DNA of 47,500 nt, from NCBI RefSeq assembly GCF_030263935.1, contig NZ_CP127162.1, positions 92,501 to 140,000 of the forward strand, in the 5' to 3' direction. This DNA is from Paenibacillus polygoni. GTDB taxonomy: Bacteria > Bacillota > Bacilli > Paenibacillales > Paenibacillaceae. This document shows positions 11,061 through 19,581 of the stretch, one piece after another. The notes under the pieces are model-generated. The model was not told the origin of the DNA, did no database searches, and worked only from the letters and a program-made list of their open reading frames with translations. The number at the start of each line of letters is the position of its first letter. Positions within the stretch are counted from its first letter, which is position 1. A program made the position numbers and the translations under genes.

Positions 11061-13346
11061 TTGTCCATTAAAATTAAATTGTCTTTGGTGATGTCGTTCT
11101 CGTTATTAATTTTACTTGGACTCAACATCGCGCTCAGTTATTACACGACCCAGGAAAATTTGCTGCAAGATAGTGAAAAACGAATTGAATCTGCAGCAAA
11201 GCAAATTGCACTGGCCATGGAGCAGAATCAAGACAATGCAGATGTCGTTAAGAAGCAGGTAGCTAAAAATTTATGGCTTTCTGCGAAGTATGCAGCTAAA
11301 AGTTTGGACCCGGATATTAATAAGATAACAAATGAGCAGTTAGAAGAACTAAGTGAAGAGATAGGGGTATCTGCTATTTCTCTAATGATTCAGACAGAAG
11401 ATGATATTGTTGTTACCAAATCCTCAGATCCTAATGAACTTGGGTTATCAACAAGAAAAATGACATTTTGGTATATTGCATTTAACCAGCTTTTTAAAGA
11501 GTATCAAGTGACAATCCCCCAAGGGATAAAATATGACCATTATTGGTCAAATGGATTTGAATATGCTACATCGGACCCCGGGAATGTAAACATTTGGGGC
11601 TATTATCATGACGGGAAAAGAAATTATATAATCAATCCATTCATGAATTCAGATGAGATTGAGGACTATGTTCTTTTTTTCAACCCCGAAGGGAATATTA
11701 AAAAGTTTCAAGATGTGAATCCATCGATTCTTTCCATTGCTGGAATTAATCCTGCTACGTTCGGACAACCAACGATGGAGGAAGATGGAACAGATGAACT
11801 CTACCCTAAATTTATCAATAAACCTATATTCTTTGGGGAATATCGATATGGAGAAGTTGAAAGGGATAAAAAAGCAGTTAATAAAGCGATTGAAACCGGA
11901 AATAATGTGTCATATACCTCTTTAGTGGATGGAAAAAAAGTATTGAAAAATATGATTCCCATTACTAACTCTGTAGGACAGAAATATGTGATTAGTATTG
12001 TGACCGACTATCATGAAATTGAAAGTGTAATGTCAGAACAGTTAACTAGTCATATTGCGGTATCTCTTGTACTGATGGAAATCGTTATTTTTGGAAGTTA
12101 TTTATTTGCTTCTGCTTATACAAAACCGATACAGACTATCCTTTCTAAAGTGAATGAAGTAGGAGACGGTCATTTTAATTATGATCTCAAACTAAAGCGC
12201 AACGATGAATTGGGACAATTATCGAACGGGATCAATGCAATGATTCGGAATCTCGGACATTATACGAGCAGACTAAAGCAGATGTATGAAGAAAATCGAG
12301 CGGTAAAGGAACATTTGGAGTCTGTTATCAATCAGACAGCGGATGCTATTCATATTACCGATGAAAAAGGAAATATTATTCAGGTCAATCGTGCTTTTGA
12401 ACAATTATATGGCTGGTTAAGTAAAGAAGTCATTGGTCAGCCCCTTAGTAATATTCCTGAAGAATTAATGGAAGAAGAACAGGAGCAACGGAGGAAACTA
12501 AGCAGCGGGCTAACCATCCCCTCAAATGAATCATATCGATATGCGAAAGACGGCAGCCGCATCGAGGTTAGTGTCAGTACGGCGCCAATCAGAGATGATG
12601 AGGGGAAGATAACGGGCTATATTAGTATATCAAGAGATATAACGGGCCGTAAGCGAATGGAAGAGCTCTTACGTCGCTCTGAGAAGCTTACAACCGTAGG
12701 TCAGCTTGCTGCTGGTGTTGCGCATGAAATTAGAAACCCGCTTACGACATTGAGAGGCTTTATACAACTTCAGCAGCAGACTCAGAAAATGAATCCTCGT
12801 CATATTGATTTGATGTTATCTGAACTGGATCGAATTAATTTAATTGTCGGAGAGTTTCTTATTTTAGCTAAGCCGCAGGCTACCAATTTTACTCCTAAGG
12901 ATATCCGTTTTATTATGGGTGATGTGATCTCTCTTTTAGACAGCCAAGCACATATGCTTGGTATTGAGATCTTCCTGGATGCAGAGGTTCCTACCATTGT
13001 TCACTGCGGAGAGAACCAGCTGAAACAAGTATTTATTAACCTTCTAAAAAATGCGATGGAAGCGATGGCGGAAGGTGGAACAATAAAAATCAGAATTAGA
13101 GTGAACGCTGGACAGAATGCTGAGATTATAATTCAAGATGAAGGCGAGGGCGTCCCTGAAGAGTTACTGCCTAAGCTGGGCGAACCTTTCTTTACAAGTA
13201 AAGAATCGGGAACGGGTCTTGGACTAATGGTAAGTCAGCGTATCATTCAAGCCCACAAAGGAACAATGGAAATTGATAGTATCCAAGGCCAAGGAACTAC
13301 AGTTACCATTCTGATGCCAGCTTTGAATCACAGTAAGTTTAAATAA
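11061..13346 (+). CDS. Sensor histidine kinase, sporulation-kinase type (orphan)
   Basis: A 761-residue membrane sensor kinase. It has an N-terminal transmembrane helix (about 8-30), a large extracytoplasmic sensing region of ~300 residues, and a second helix (about 330-352). These are followed by HAMP, a PAS domain (about 415-525) and a HisKA box (GVAHEIRNPLTTLRGF, phospho-His ~555). The HATPase domain has N, G1 (DEGEGVPEE) and G2 (GTGLGLM) boxes. The HisKA box resembles B. subtilis KinA-type sporulation kinases, which phosphorylate Spo0F. No response regulator is adjacent, while spo0F itself lies 26 kb downstream. The start is TTG 11061, eight bases after AAGAGGTGAG; an in-frame GTG at 11049 is possible but has a poorer site. 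Confidence 0.93.
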   Translation: MSIKIKLSLVMSFSLLILLGLNIALSYYTTQENLLQDSEKRIESAAKQIALAMEQNQDNADVVKKQVAKNLWLSAKYAAKSLDPDINKITNEQLEELSEEIGVSAISLMIQTEDDIVVTKSSDPNELGLSTRKMTFWYIAFNQLFKEYQVTIPQGIKYDHYWSNGFEYATSDPGNVNIWGYYHDGKRNYIINPFMNSDEIEDYVLFFNPEGNIKKFQDVNPSILSIAGINPATFGQPTMEEDGTDELYPKFINKPIFFGEYRYGEVERDKKAVNKAIETGNNVSYTSLVDGKKVLKNMIPITNSVGQKYVISIVTDYHEIESVMSEQLTSHIAVSLVLMEIVIFGSYLFASAYTKPIQTILSKVNEVGDGHFNYDLKLKRNDELGQLSNGINAMIRNLGHYTSRLKQMYEENRAVKEHLESVINQTADAIHITDEKGNIIQVNRAFEQLYGWLSKEVIGQPLSNIPEELMEEEQEQRRKLSSGLTIPSNESYRYAKDGSRIEVSVSTAPIRDDEGKITGYISISRDITGRKRMEELLRRSEKLTTVGQLAAGVAHEIRNPLTTLRGFIQLQQQTQKMNPRHIDLMLSELDRINLIVGEFLILAKPQATNFTPKDIRFIMGDVISLLDSQAHMLGIEIFLDAEVPTIVHCGENQLKQVFINLLKNAMEAMAEGGTIKIRIRVNAGQNAEIIIQDEGEGVPEELLPKLGEPFFTSKESGTGLGLMVSQRIIQAHKGTMEIDSIQGQGTTVTILMPALNHSKFK

Positions 13347-13390
13347 ATAGTGAATCAATAAAATATATGAAAATAAGGTGTGTGATCCGA

Positions 13391-14092
13391 TTGCGGATAA
13401 ATAAATTTATAAGTGAAACCGGATATTGCTCTCGCCGGGAAGCGGATAAGCTTGTAGACAGTGGGAGAGTAACGATTAACGGAATAGTTGCAGTCTTAGG
13501 AAGCCAAGCGGAAGAGGGCGATGAGGTACTGGTAGACGGCAAACCTTTGAAGGAAAAGAAGAATACAGTCTATATCGCCCTTAACAAGCCGGTTGGAATT
13601 ACAAGTACTACCGAACAGCATATCGAAGGAAATATCGTCGATTTTGTGGGTCATAAGGAAAGAATATTCCCTATTGGCAGACTAGATAAAGACTCTGAAG
13701 GATTAATCCTGCTAACGAATGACGGAGATATAGTAAACAAGATATTACGATCCGAAGGCAGACATGAGAAAGAATACATTGTGACCGTAAATCGGCCGAT
13801 AACCGAATCGTTCATAAGAGGAATGTCTACTGGTGTGAAAATTCTCGGGGAGAAAACTCTTCCTTGTACGGTTACACGGATCTCAGAACGTACTTTCCGA
13901 ATCATACTGACAGAAGGAAAGAATCGCCAAATTCGGCGGATGTGCAGTGCTTTTGGCTATGAAGTGCAGCATCTACAAAGAATTCGAATCATGAATATTC
14001 AGCTGGGTTCTCTGAAAAAAGGTTCTTGGCGTGATTTAACACCAGACGAAAAGACAGAGCTTGGCCGTATGCTTAACTATCGTCTGCTTTAA
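13391..14092 (+). CDS. rluF: RNA pseudouridine synthase, RluF family
   Basis: The 233-residue protein has an N-terminal S4 RNA-binding domain (about 1-55, RINKFISETGYCSRREADKL) and a RsuA/RluB/E/F catalytic domain with the invariant Asp99 in GRLDKDSEG. The C-terminal GKNRQIRRMCSAFGYEV motif is present. RluF in E. coli modifies 23S U2604 (and tRNA-Tyr U35); which target is used here is unknown. The start is TTG 13391 after AAGGTG; the ATG at 13367 has no binding site and adds residues outside the family. It follows the kinase by 44 bases and may be co-transcribed with it. Confidence 0.92.
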   Translation: MRINKFISETGYCSRREADKLVDSGRVTINGIVAVLGSQAEEGDEVLVDGKPLKEKKNTVYIALNKPVGITSTTEQHIEGNIVDFVGHKERIFPIGRLDKDSEGLILLTNDGDIVNKILRSEGRHEKEYIVTVNRPITESFIRGMSTGVKILGEKTLPCTVTRISERTFRIILTEGKNRQIRRMCSAFGYEVQHLQRIRIMNIQLGSLKKGSWRDLTPDEKTELGRMLNYRLL

Positions 14093-14098
14093 TTCTAT

Positions 14099-14140
14099 AA
14101 ATAGAAGAAGCTGTGCTCTGGGCACAGCTTCTTCTATTTT
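14099..14140. terminator. Bidirectional terminator between rluF and motB
   Basis: A perfect 16-bp stem, ATAGAAGAAGCTGTGC with GCACAGCTTCTTCTAT, surrounds a short TCTGG loop. It is followed by TTTT on the plus strand, with AT-rich flanks on both sides, between convergent genes. Confidence 0.92.
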
Positions 14141-14150
14141 GAGTCTTTAA

Positions 14151-14945
14151 TTATTGTACATTTGTTGTTTTCGTTTCTCCGTTATACTTCCGAATGATGG
14201 AGATTTCAACTCTTCTGTTTTTTGCACGTCCTTCTGCCGTAGCATTCGACTCAACGGGATGGTATTCGCCATATCCACTTGGGGTGAATTTAGAAGGGTC
14301 TAATTTAGAATTCTGAAGTACGATTTTCAAAAAATTCAGCGCACGGTCACTGCTCAAATCCCAGTTATCTGTGTACTTGTAATTGCTAATAGGCATATTA
14401 TCTGTATGTCCGGTAACAATGACATCATAAGAGGGGAATTGTTCAAGCATTCGGGAGATATTTTTGGCAAGCACTTTTGCCTCTGGTTTCACATCCGCCG
14501 CTCCTGATGCAAATAGAGCATTATCCGCGATAGTAATCATAAGCTGGGATTGATTGAGCTTCGTATCAAGCTGATTAGTTAAGCCGTTTTTATCAATATA
14601 ATCGTCGAGCTGTTTCTTTAATTTTTCTAAGTCTTCTTGCTCCTTTTTCGCAAGTGCAGCATCTGTCGCCGTATTTGGATTACTGGAAGGACTCTTGTTT
14701 TTACCAAGATCCGCACCAGGGCCAGCATCGTAAGAGGAGGAATGTTCTAGAACTCCTGTACCTCCATTAAGAGCACTGCTAAGTGCCTGGGACATCTCTT
14801 CAAACTTCTTAGCATCTACGGAACTCATGGAGAACAAGGTGATGAATAAGGCGAGTAAGAGTGTCATGAGATCTGAATAAGGCAAGAGCCAGCTTTCGTC
14901 TGCATGTTCTTCGTGTTCTTCGTGACGCTTATTACTCTTTTTCAC
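14151..14945 (-). CDS. motB: Flagellar motor stator protein MotB
   Basis: MotB forms the ion-driven stator with MotA and anchors it to peptidoglycan. The 264-residue protein has a short basic and acidic cytoplasmic N-terminus and one transmembrane helix containing the ion-binding Asp25 in PYSDLMTLLLALF. The periplasm-side OmpA-like domain carries the peptidoglycan-binding signature (VTGHTDNMPI ... ASNA-GRAKNRRVEISI-type end). The start is a GTG at 14945 directly after AAGGAGGGAGG; it overlaps the end of motA by 14 bases, so translation is probably coupled. The TM sequence looks like proton-type MotB rather than MotS, but that is an inference. Confidence 0.95.
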   Translation of the reverse strand: MKKSNKRHEEHEEHADESWLLPYSDLMTLLLALFITLFSMSSVDAKKFEEMSQALSSALNGGTGVLEHSSSYDAGPGADLGKNKSPSSNPNTATDAALAKKEQEDLEKLKKQLDDYIDKNGLTNQLDTKLNQSQLMITIADNALFASGAADVKPEAKVLAKNISRMLEQFPSYDVIVTGHTDNMPISNYKYTDNWDLSSDRALNFLKIVLQNSKLDPSKFTPSGYGEYHPVESNATAEGRAKNRRVEISIIRKYNGETKTTNVQ

Positions 14946-15732
14946 CTGTTCCTCCCTCCTTATTAGCAAGTTCAGCGCGTTCACGCGGGGTCAGAAATAC
15001 AGATAATTTTTGATTAATGGCAATGGTAGAAACACCGGATTGAATGGAAAGGAGACCTTCCACCATCATCAGTTTGACCTCTGCTTCCTGTTTAGACATA
15101 CGCTTCAGTTTGTTAGCAATGGGATGCCACAGCACATAACCTGAGAAAATACCGAGCAAGGTAGCGATAAAAGCGGCTGCGATGGCATGAGACAACTTTT
15201 CCATATCGCTCAGATCAGCCAGAGCTGCTATTAAACCAACTACTGCTCCGAGCACACCGAGAGTTGGAGCATACATACCTGCTTGTGAGAAAATAAGAGC
15301 ACCTACTTTATGGCGATCTTCGGTTGCATGAATATCTTCCATAAGTACGTCGCGTACAAATTCCTGATCATTACCATCAATAATCATTCGCATACCGCCG
15401 CGAAGGAAATCATCATCGATTTCTTCTACTTTCGATTCCAAGGCAAGCAGACCTTCACGTCTAGTAATGGAAGCCCATTCGGCAAACATACTAATGAGCG
15501 TAATTTTCTCGATAAGTTTTGGTTTTGTGAAGACAATCTTGAACAGCTTCGGTATTTTTTTGACTTCAGACATGGGAAATGCCATGAATATCGTGGCAAT
15601 GGTACCGCCAAAAATGATAAGGTAAGCCGCAGGGTTATTTACCAAGTTGATAATTGGCGCTCCCTTCAGGATCATACCAAATACAAGTGCAACGATTCCT
15701 AAGATTAATCCGATAATAGTTGAAATTTCCAT
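14932..15732 (-). CDS. motA: Flagellar motor stator protein MotA
   Basis: MotA is the four-helix stator partner that converts ion flow into rotor torque. The 266-residue product shows four hydrophobic segments (about 4-22, 32-52, 145-168, 180-203) and a large cytoplasmic loop with charged residues between helices 2 and 3. The family signature GALIFSQAGMYAPTLGVLGAVVGLI is present. It is the first gene of the motA-motB pair, transcribed leftward; no other flagellar genes are in the window, as in B. subtilis where motAB stands alone. A sigma-D-like element lies upstream. Confidence 0.96.
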   Translation of the reverse strand: MEISTIIGLILGIVALVFGMILKGAPIINLVNNPAAYLIIFGGTIATIFMAFPMSEVKKIPKLFKIVFTKPKLIEKITLISMFAEWASITRREGLLALESKVEEIDDDFLRGGMRMIIDGNDQEFVRDVLMEDIHATEDRHKVGALIFSQAGMYAPTLGVLGAVVGLIAALADLSDMEKLSHAIAAAFIATLLGIFSGYVLWHPIANKLKRMSKQEAEVKLMMVEGLLSIQSGVSTIAINQKLSVFLTPRERAELANKEGGTGEKE

Positions 15733-15798
15733 GATACACCTCGTCCGTGAGATTTAATCTGAATCCTTTCATTGAGACATCCGGCTCATTTATTTTAT

Positions 15799-15845
15799 TT
15801 ATCGACATGTGATTCGTTTTTATGAAGGTTTATTTTCGGTATAAT
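15799..15845. promoter_or_regulatory. Divergent promoter region of motA and the 97-residue gene
   Basis: On the minus strand GTCGATAA (15806-15799) resembles the sigma-D -10 GCCGATAT, with TAAA 12 bases upstream (15822-15819), shorter than the usual 14-16. On the plus strand TATAAT (15840-15845) could be a -10 for the gene at 15880, with a poor -35. The two promoters would be back to back. Confidence 0.35.
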
Positions 15846-15879
15846 AGAACTACGATATGGAAATGGAGTGAACATTCAA

Positions 15880-16173
15880 ATGGGTGTAAAACATGGACGC
15901 GAGTATAATGATATTTTGCAAGATTTAATACAGGCTCTTGGAAAAATACCGGATCGGTATATCTTTTTCGAGATGGAGGAAGAAGACTGGGCGAGACTCG
16001 GAGAAAAAGATCGTTTGGAAGTAGATGAAGCACTTGCAGAGGATCTGTTCTACGCGTTGGGATCTGAGAAAATGATTAGCGTTGGCAGCGGGGTTGTTAT
16101 TCATGATCAGGAACTCCATCGCTTAAATATTCTTATCGGGGATGATGAACTCGACTTTGTATCCCTCATCTAA
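15880..16173 (+). CDS. Small protein of unknown function
   Basis: I do not recognise this 97-residue protein. It is acidic and soluble-looking, with predicted helices around REYNDILQDLIQALGKI and RLEVDEALAEDLFYAL and a beta-rich C-terminus (KMISVGSGVVIHDQELHRLNILIGDDELDFVSLI). It begins at ATG 15880, 11 bases after GGAG; an in-frame GTG at 15868 overlaps that site. It is divergent from motA and is followed by its own hairpin. No signal peptide. Confidence 0.8.
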   Translation: MGVKHGREYNDILQDLIQALGKIPDRYIFFEMEEEDWARLGEKDRLEVDEALAEDLFYALGSEKMISVGSGVVIHDQELHRLNILIGDDELDFVSLI

Positions 16174-16228
16174 AGGAATAGGTTACAACTGGATTTAACG
16201 TTCCTTCCGTGATAAGATGGAACACGAA

Positions 16229-16265
16229 TAAAGCCGTTCGGGAAGCGAACGGCTTCCTATTTTCC
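16229..16265 (+). terminator. Terminator after the 97-residue gene
   Basis: AAGCCGTTCG and CGAACGGCTT pair perfectly around GGAAG. The following tract is CCTATTTT, so the T run is slightly displaced. Confidence 0.8.
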
Positions 16266-16381
16266 AGTGATAGGCTTGTGCAGCAGGGCATACTATTTAA
16301 GTCACAAGCTAGAGTATCTACAAAGGCACCGGGCATGCTGATTTGGATACGTTTTTTGATTAGGGGAGGTTAGATTGAACG

Positions 16382-16678
16382 ATGGTCTTTACGCAAGAGG
16401 AAGTAGAAGCTCATCTCGATAAACTCGAAGGTTGGGAGTACGAGGAAGGTCGGTGGATTGTTCGCAAATTTACATTCACCAACTTTATGAAAGGCATAGC
16501 TTTTGTGGATGAAGTAGGTTTAATCTCCGAAGCGTTTAATCATCACCCTTTCATTACGATTGACCATAAAGTAGTCACATTAAGACTTACTTCCTGGGAC
16601 GTTGGTGGCATCACTGCTATTGATATTAAAGAGGCTCAGCAATATAACGAGGCATACAACAGAATGATGCAAGTGTAA
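16382..16678 (+). CDS. phhB: Pterin-4a-carbinolamine dehydratase family protein
   Basis: The 98-residue protein has the family active-site motif E-A-F-N-H54-H55-P56 with a downstream DHKVVTLRLTSWDVGGIT segment; H54, H55 and H62 would be the dehydratase histidines. The enzyme class dehydrates 4a-hydroxytetrahydropterin formed by aromatic amino acid hydroxylases; in bacteria without such hydroxylases its role is often unclear, and some family members help molybdopterin or tetrahydrofolate-type pathways. Start ATG 16382 after GGGGAGG. Single gene ending in a strong terminator. Confidence 0.9.
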   Translation: MVFTQEEVEAHLDKLEGWEYEEGRWIVRKFTFTNFMKGIAFVDEVGLISEAFNHHPFITIDHKVVTLRLTSWDVGGITAIDIKEAQQYNEAYNRMMQV

Positions 16679-16679
16679 T

Positions 16680-16730
16680 GAAAACACGCCTTATCGTCTC
16701 CTAGAAGGGAGAGGATAAGGCGTGTTTTGT
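16680..16730. terminator. Bidirectional terminator between phhB and the cytochrome gene
   Basis: AAAACACGCCTTATC with GATAAGGCGTGTTTT plus an inner TCTCC/GGAGA pair gives a long stem between convergent genes, with A and T runs on the two sides. Confidence 0.93.
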
Positions 16731-16734
16731 TGAT

Positions 16735-17100
16735 TCACTTTTTCTCGGATAGCCAAAGAGCAAGGTTCGCAATTTCTTCGTCGGAAAGTTGTCCTTCAAA
16801 AGCAGGCATTTTGCCTCCGCCTTTACCCTTACTAATCGTCTTATAAAGCTGCTCAGCATTTAATTCAGCGCCAACCTTTTGCAAGGAAGGACCAACGCCT
16901 CCTTCAAGCTGATTTCCATGACAAGAGATACAGCTTCCTTTAGCTTTTTCCTCAGCACTTGCAGCATCCAGAGTTACCTCGGGCATAGTGGGTCCGGCTT
17001 CTTCTGCCATCTCTTGTTCTCTTCCTGGTACCGTAAACATTAACACGAGGGCAAAAGCGCAAGCGAAGAAAAACAAACCGCTCATGATCCATTTCTTCAT
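16735..17100 (-). CDS. Membrane-anchored class I c-type cytochrome
   Basis: A 121-residue small cytochrome c. An uncleaved-looking N-terminal helix (about 4-24) tethers the haem domain outside the membrane. The haem-binding motif is C57-I-S-C60-H61 and M98 in KMPAF is the likely sixth ligand. This matches the layout of the small Bacillus cytochromes c550/c551 (CccA, CccB), which shuttle electrons to cytochrome oxidase; the absence of a lipobox cysteine makes the helix-anchored c550 type more likely. Start ATG 17100 follows AGGAGGA. No haem-maturation genes are near. Confidence 0.92.
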   Translation of the reverse strand: MKKWIMSGLFFFACAFALVLMFTVPGREQEMAEEAGPTMPEVTLDAASAEEKAKGSCISCHGNQLEGGVGPSLQKVGAELNAEQLYKTISKGKGGGKMPAFEGQLSDEEIANLALWLSEKK

Positions 17101-17209
17101 TTGTAGTGTCCTCCTACTATGTACATTCCTTATTTCATTATAATGTAACCGGCTTCAGGTTCATAGTATTTTATGGTAAATATTTAAACAAAAGCGAGAA
17201 TAAGTAAAC

Positions 17210-17716
17210 TCAGCTAGATATGACATGTTTTTTGTAAATCATGCAGTGAAATAATTGAGTACCTTCAGGAGTCAGCCGCTCATATGTGTCATCAATAACA
17301 AACCCAGCTTTTTCGTACGCCCGAATGGCTCTCGTATTCCAGGTGAGCACTTCCAAGTCAATGACATGGCTTGGATTCCTTTTTTGAGCTTCATGTACAA
17401 CAGAAGACACAAAGGCCTGACCGTACCCATTGCCACACAAAGAGGGACGCATACCAAAGCCAAGCCGAGTGACTCCTTCTATAGGAAACAGCTGAGCAAA
17501 ACCACATAGTGCAGGCAACTCTTGTTCTCGTACTACAGATACATATTGCTGTGCTCTTAGCACGGGATCTCCAAACTCAATCTCTAAAGCTTTCATCTGA
17601 TCCCAAGGCAGCCAGCCGTATATATTATAGGGAGGCTCGTACTCCCAGGTACTAATCTCCGCAGCTTGCTCTTCGGTCATGGGCATGACTCGGAAAACAG
17701 GGGATGTTTGTGTCAT
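17210..17716 (-). CDS. GNAT-family N-acetyltransferase
   Basis: A 168-residue acyltransferase of the GNAT superfamily. The acetyl-CoA loop is visible as RPSLCGNGYGQAFV (motif A) and the C-terminal motif B as NTRAIRAYEKAGFV. The substrate cannot be told from the sequence. Start ATG 17716 behind AAGGAGCG. It lies 109 bases upstream of the cytochrome gene on the same strand, with no clear terminator between, so read-through is possible. Confidence 0.9.
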   Translation of the reverse strand: MTQTSPVFRVMPMTEEQAAEISTWEYEPPYNIYGWLPWDQMKALEIEFGDPVLRAQQYVSVVREQELPALCGFAQLFPIEGVTRLGFGMRPSLCGNGYGQAFVSSVVHEAQKRNPSHVIDLEVLTWNTRAIRAYEKAGFVIDDTYERLTPEGTQLFHCMIYKKHVISS

Positions 17717-17807
17717 AGGATCGCTCCTTTAATCTAAAATTTATCTTTCCTACCACTCTACAGGTTAAGAGAGAGGCGAGGCAAGCAATATGGAATAGAG
17801 GATAAAT

Positions 17808-17862
17808 AAAAAAACTCGAACCTGATTACTTTTTGTAAAAAAAGTAGTCAAGGCCGAGTTAT
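17808..17862 (-). terminator. Terminator of the NlpC/P60 gene
   Basis: Read on the minus strand, AACTCG-CCTTGACTACTTTTT pairs with AAAAAGTAATCAGG-CGAGTT (mismatches inside), ending in a run of T. Confidence 0.85.
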
Positions 17863-17882
17863 TAGGGTAATGATTAGAAATA

Positions 17883-18350
17883 TTAGTCTAGAGTAGCTGT
17901 TTCGAACTGTTCAGTACTCATAATTCGCTTTGCACCTACATAACGCTTTGCATAGTAGCTTTCGTCAAGCTTACTGATCGTCACGCCTTTAGAGGAAGAA
18001 GCATGTGCAAACTTACCATCCCCAACAAAAATACCTACATGGGATACCCCTTTACCGCTGGTATTAAAGAATACAAGATCACCCGTTCTAATATCAGAAC
18101 GAGACACTTCTGTACCCATATTGAACTGTGAACCCGATTGTCTTGGTAGTTCAATTCCCAGCTTCTCGAATACGTACATCGTGAAACCAGAACAATCAAA
18201 ACCACTAAGAGTAGTTCCGCCGTATTTATAGTCTGTTCCCTGAACGCTTTCAATAACCTTGTCCATTTTGGAGTCAGCAAATGCACTCCCTGTTCCAATG
18301 GATAATGCGATTGCTAGGCTTAGCGCTGCAGCAGTTAATGTCTTTTTCAA
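17883..18350 (-). CDS. Secreted NlpC/P60-family cell-wall hydrolase
   Basis: NlpC/P60 cysteine peptidases cut gamma-D-Glu-diamino acid bonds in peptidoglycan stem peptides. The 155-residue product has a signal peptide (MKKTLTAAALSLAIALSIGT..., cleavage likely after AFA at 23-25) and one catalytic domain with Cys53 in GFDCSGF, His104 in SHVGIF and His116 in FAHAS. There are no SH3 or LysM binding repeats, so it is a minimal secreted domain. The start is TTG 18350, eight bases after GGAAGGAG; the frame is open for another 75 codons upstream, but that stretch is the riboswitch. Expression is likely c-di-AMP controlled. Confidence 0.94.
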   Translation of the reverse strand: MKKTLTAAALSLAIALSIGTGSAFADSKMDKVIESVQGTDYKYGGTTLSGFDCSGFTMYVFEKLGIELPRQSGSQFNMGTEVSRSDIRTGDLVFFNTSGKGVSHVGIFVGDGKFAHASSSKGVTISKLDESYYAKRYVGAKRIMSTEQFETATLD

Positions 18351-18367
18351 AAAATAAACTCCTTCCA

Positions 18368-18500
18368 ATGCCTGCGAGGTTAGCTTAAGGATTCGGTAGA
18401 AGGTTCCCCTATGACCACTCTGTTGCGAGATCAATTCACCCGTAATATGGTTCCCCCGCTTCCCAGGTACCAGGAATTTGGCGTATCTGATGATATGTAC
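18368..18500 (-). promoter_or_regulatory. c-di-AMP riboswitch (ydaO/yuaA type)
   Basis: Read on the minus strand, the leader contains in order the conserved blocks of the ydaO aptamer: CGCCAAATTCC, GCGGGGGAACC, ACGGGTGAATTGA, then TACCGAATCC and AGCTAACCTCGCAGGC. This class binds cyclic di-AMP, normally turning off cell-wall hydrolase and potassium-transport genes, and often precedes NlpC/P60 genes. The aptamer ends only about three bases before the ribosome binding site, leaving no room for a separate terminator. Confidence 0.92.
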
Positions 18501-18676
18501 CTGTGAAGACGTATGTACTATGTATTTCCGATTCATAAAAACAATGAAATGATTATGTAATAAAAGCTTGGTCAATTTAGTTACAATAGATTACAAAGTT
18601 GTCACAACATGTTCTGGGCTTATTGTAACAGAATATGTGTAAATTTGGCAATCGTTTTCAGGGAAAAAATACAAAA

Positions 18677-18716
18677 TAAGCCTGACTCATACGATAATGA
18701 GCCAGGCTTATCTTTT
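18677..18716 (-). terminator. Terminator after the membrane protein gene
   Basis: AAGCCTG-CTCAT and ATGAG-CAGGCTT form a stem with one mismatch; on the minus strand it is followed by ATTTTGTATTTTTT. Confidence 0.85.
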
Positions 18717-18740
18717 GGTAAGAAGTAGTTCGTGCTAACT

Positions 18741-19571
18741 TTAGGAGTGATTAGAGCTGGTTTTTGAATTCCACAGACTAAAATGAGAACTGATTTTCCA
18801 CACATTCATAATGGACCGAATGAGATGATAGGATTGCTGTAGAATCAGAGCTAGAAGTCCCGTCCAAATTAAGGAGACAGCTGTGAATGAACCAAATATG
18901 GCTAGCGTAATGAAGCCGAGCAAAAGGGAGACCAAAGTGACAGGAACGGCATAACGGATACAGATCCATATCGATACAGAGCCGCTGCGTTTTCCAATGA
19001 GGCCAATCTGGCAGTAAAGCAGCAGCTGCTTTACTATATAGCCGTAGATCATCCACAAGAGAAGGTAAGGAATGATTTTAGTAAGTACAGGCAGATTATA
19101 AATAGCTGTAATAAGATTCGGAAGAATAACTGGAACAATCCAGTAAGCAGGGATGAGTAATAGGATGATCTCTATAAAATAGAGAAGAGATGTTTTTCTC
19201 CAATGTTTCTTAATGCCTTGAAAGAAAGCCAGACCTTTTGCTGAATTCCCTTGTTCATGCAGACTGTGAAGTAAACCTGCTCGAATAAGCGGGGTCATCA
19301 GCATTCGAATGAGGAACATAAGGATTAGCAGCCAGGCGTACTGATGAACTAACGGGCTTACCGATAAACTAAGCTGACCCTCCATCCAAAACAGCACCTT
19401 ACTAAGCTCGTGAGGCGGAGGATCGGGATAGCGCATCAACAGCGGCACCACAGCAGAAGAAACAATCTTATAAAGAAACATTCCCCAGACCAGCTGGTAT
19501 ATAAAAAGAAACAATACAACAAAATAATGCTCTCTCATAGATTTGAATCCTTCTGATATATATACTTTCAT
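18741..19571 (-). CDS. Multipass membrane protein of unknown function
   Basis: A 276-residue protein with about six hydrophobic helices (around 16-37, 79-97, 127-154, 165-186, 205-229 and 232-250). I do not recognise the family. The start is ATG 19571 behind GAGGTGGAG, ten bases after the stop of the M1 peptidase, so the two are translated from one message. The second helix onwards (TPLIRAGLLHSLHEQG) and the (V/I)-rich cores resemble membrane proteins of the 'DUF975/YesL-like' general type, but that is only an impression. The tight coupling suggests it works with or localises the peptidase. Confidence 0.85.
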   Translation of the reverse strand: MKVYISEGFKSMREHYFVVLFLFIYQLVWGMFLYKIVSSAVVPLLMRYPDPPPHELSKVLFWMEGQLSLSVSPLVHQYAWLLILMFLIRMLMTPLIRAGLLHSLHEQGNSAKGLAFFQGIKKHWRKTSLLYFIEIILLLIPAYWIVPVILPNLITAIYNLPVLTKIIPYLLLWMIYGYIVKQLLLYCQIGLIGKRSGSVSIWICIRYAVPVTLVSLLLGFITLAIFGSFTAVSLIWTGLLALILQQSYHLIRSIMNVWKISSHFSLWNSKTSSNHS

Positions 19572-19581
19572 CGACTCCACC

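Noticed and set aside
18579..18598. TGTAAT-CTAT-TGTAAC as a WalR box upstream of the NlpC/P60 gene
   Set aside because: The spacer is four bases; the known WalR site needs five. Kept as a weak possibility only.
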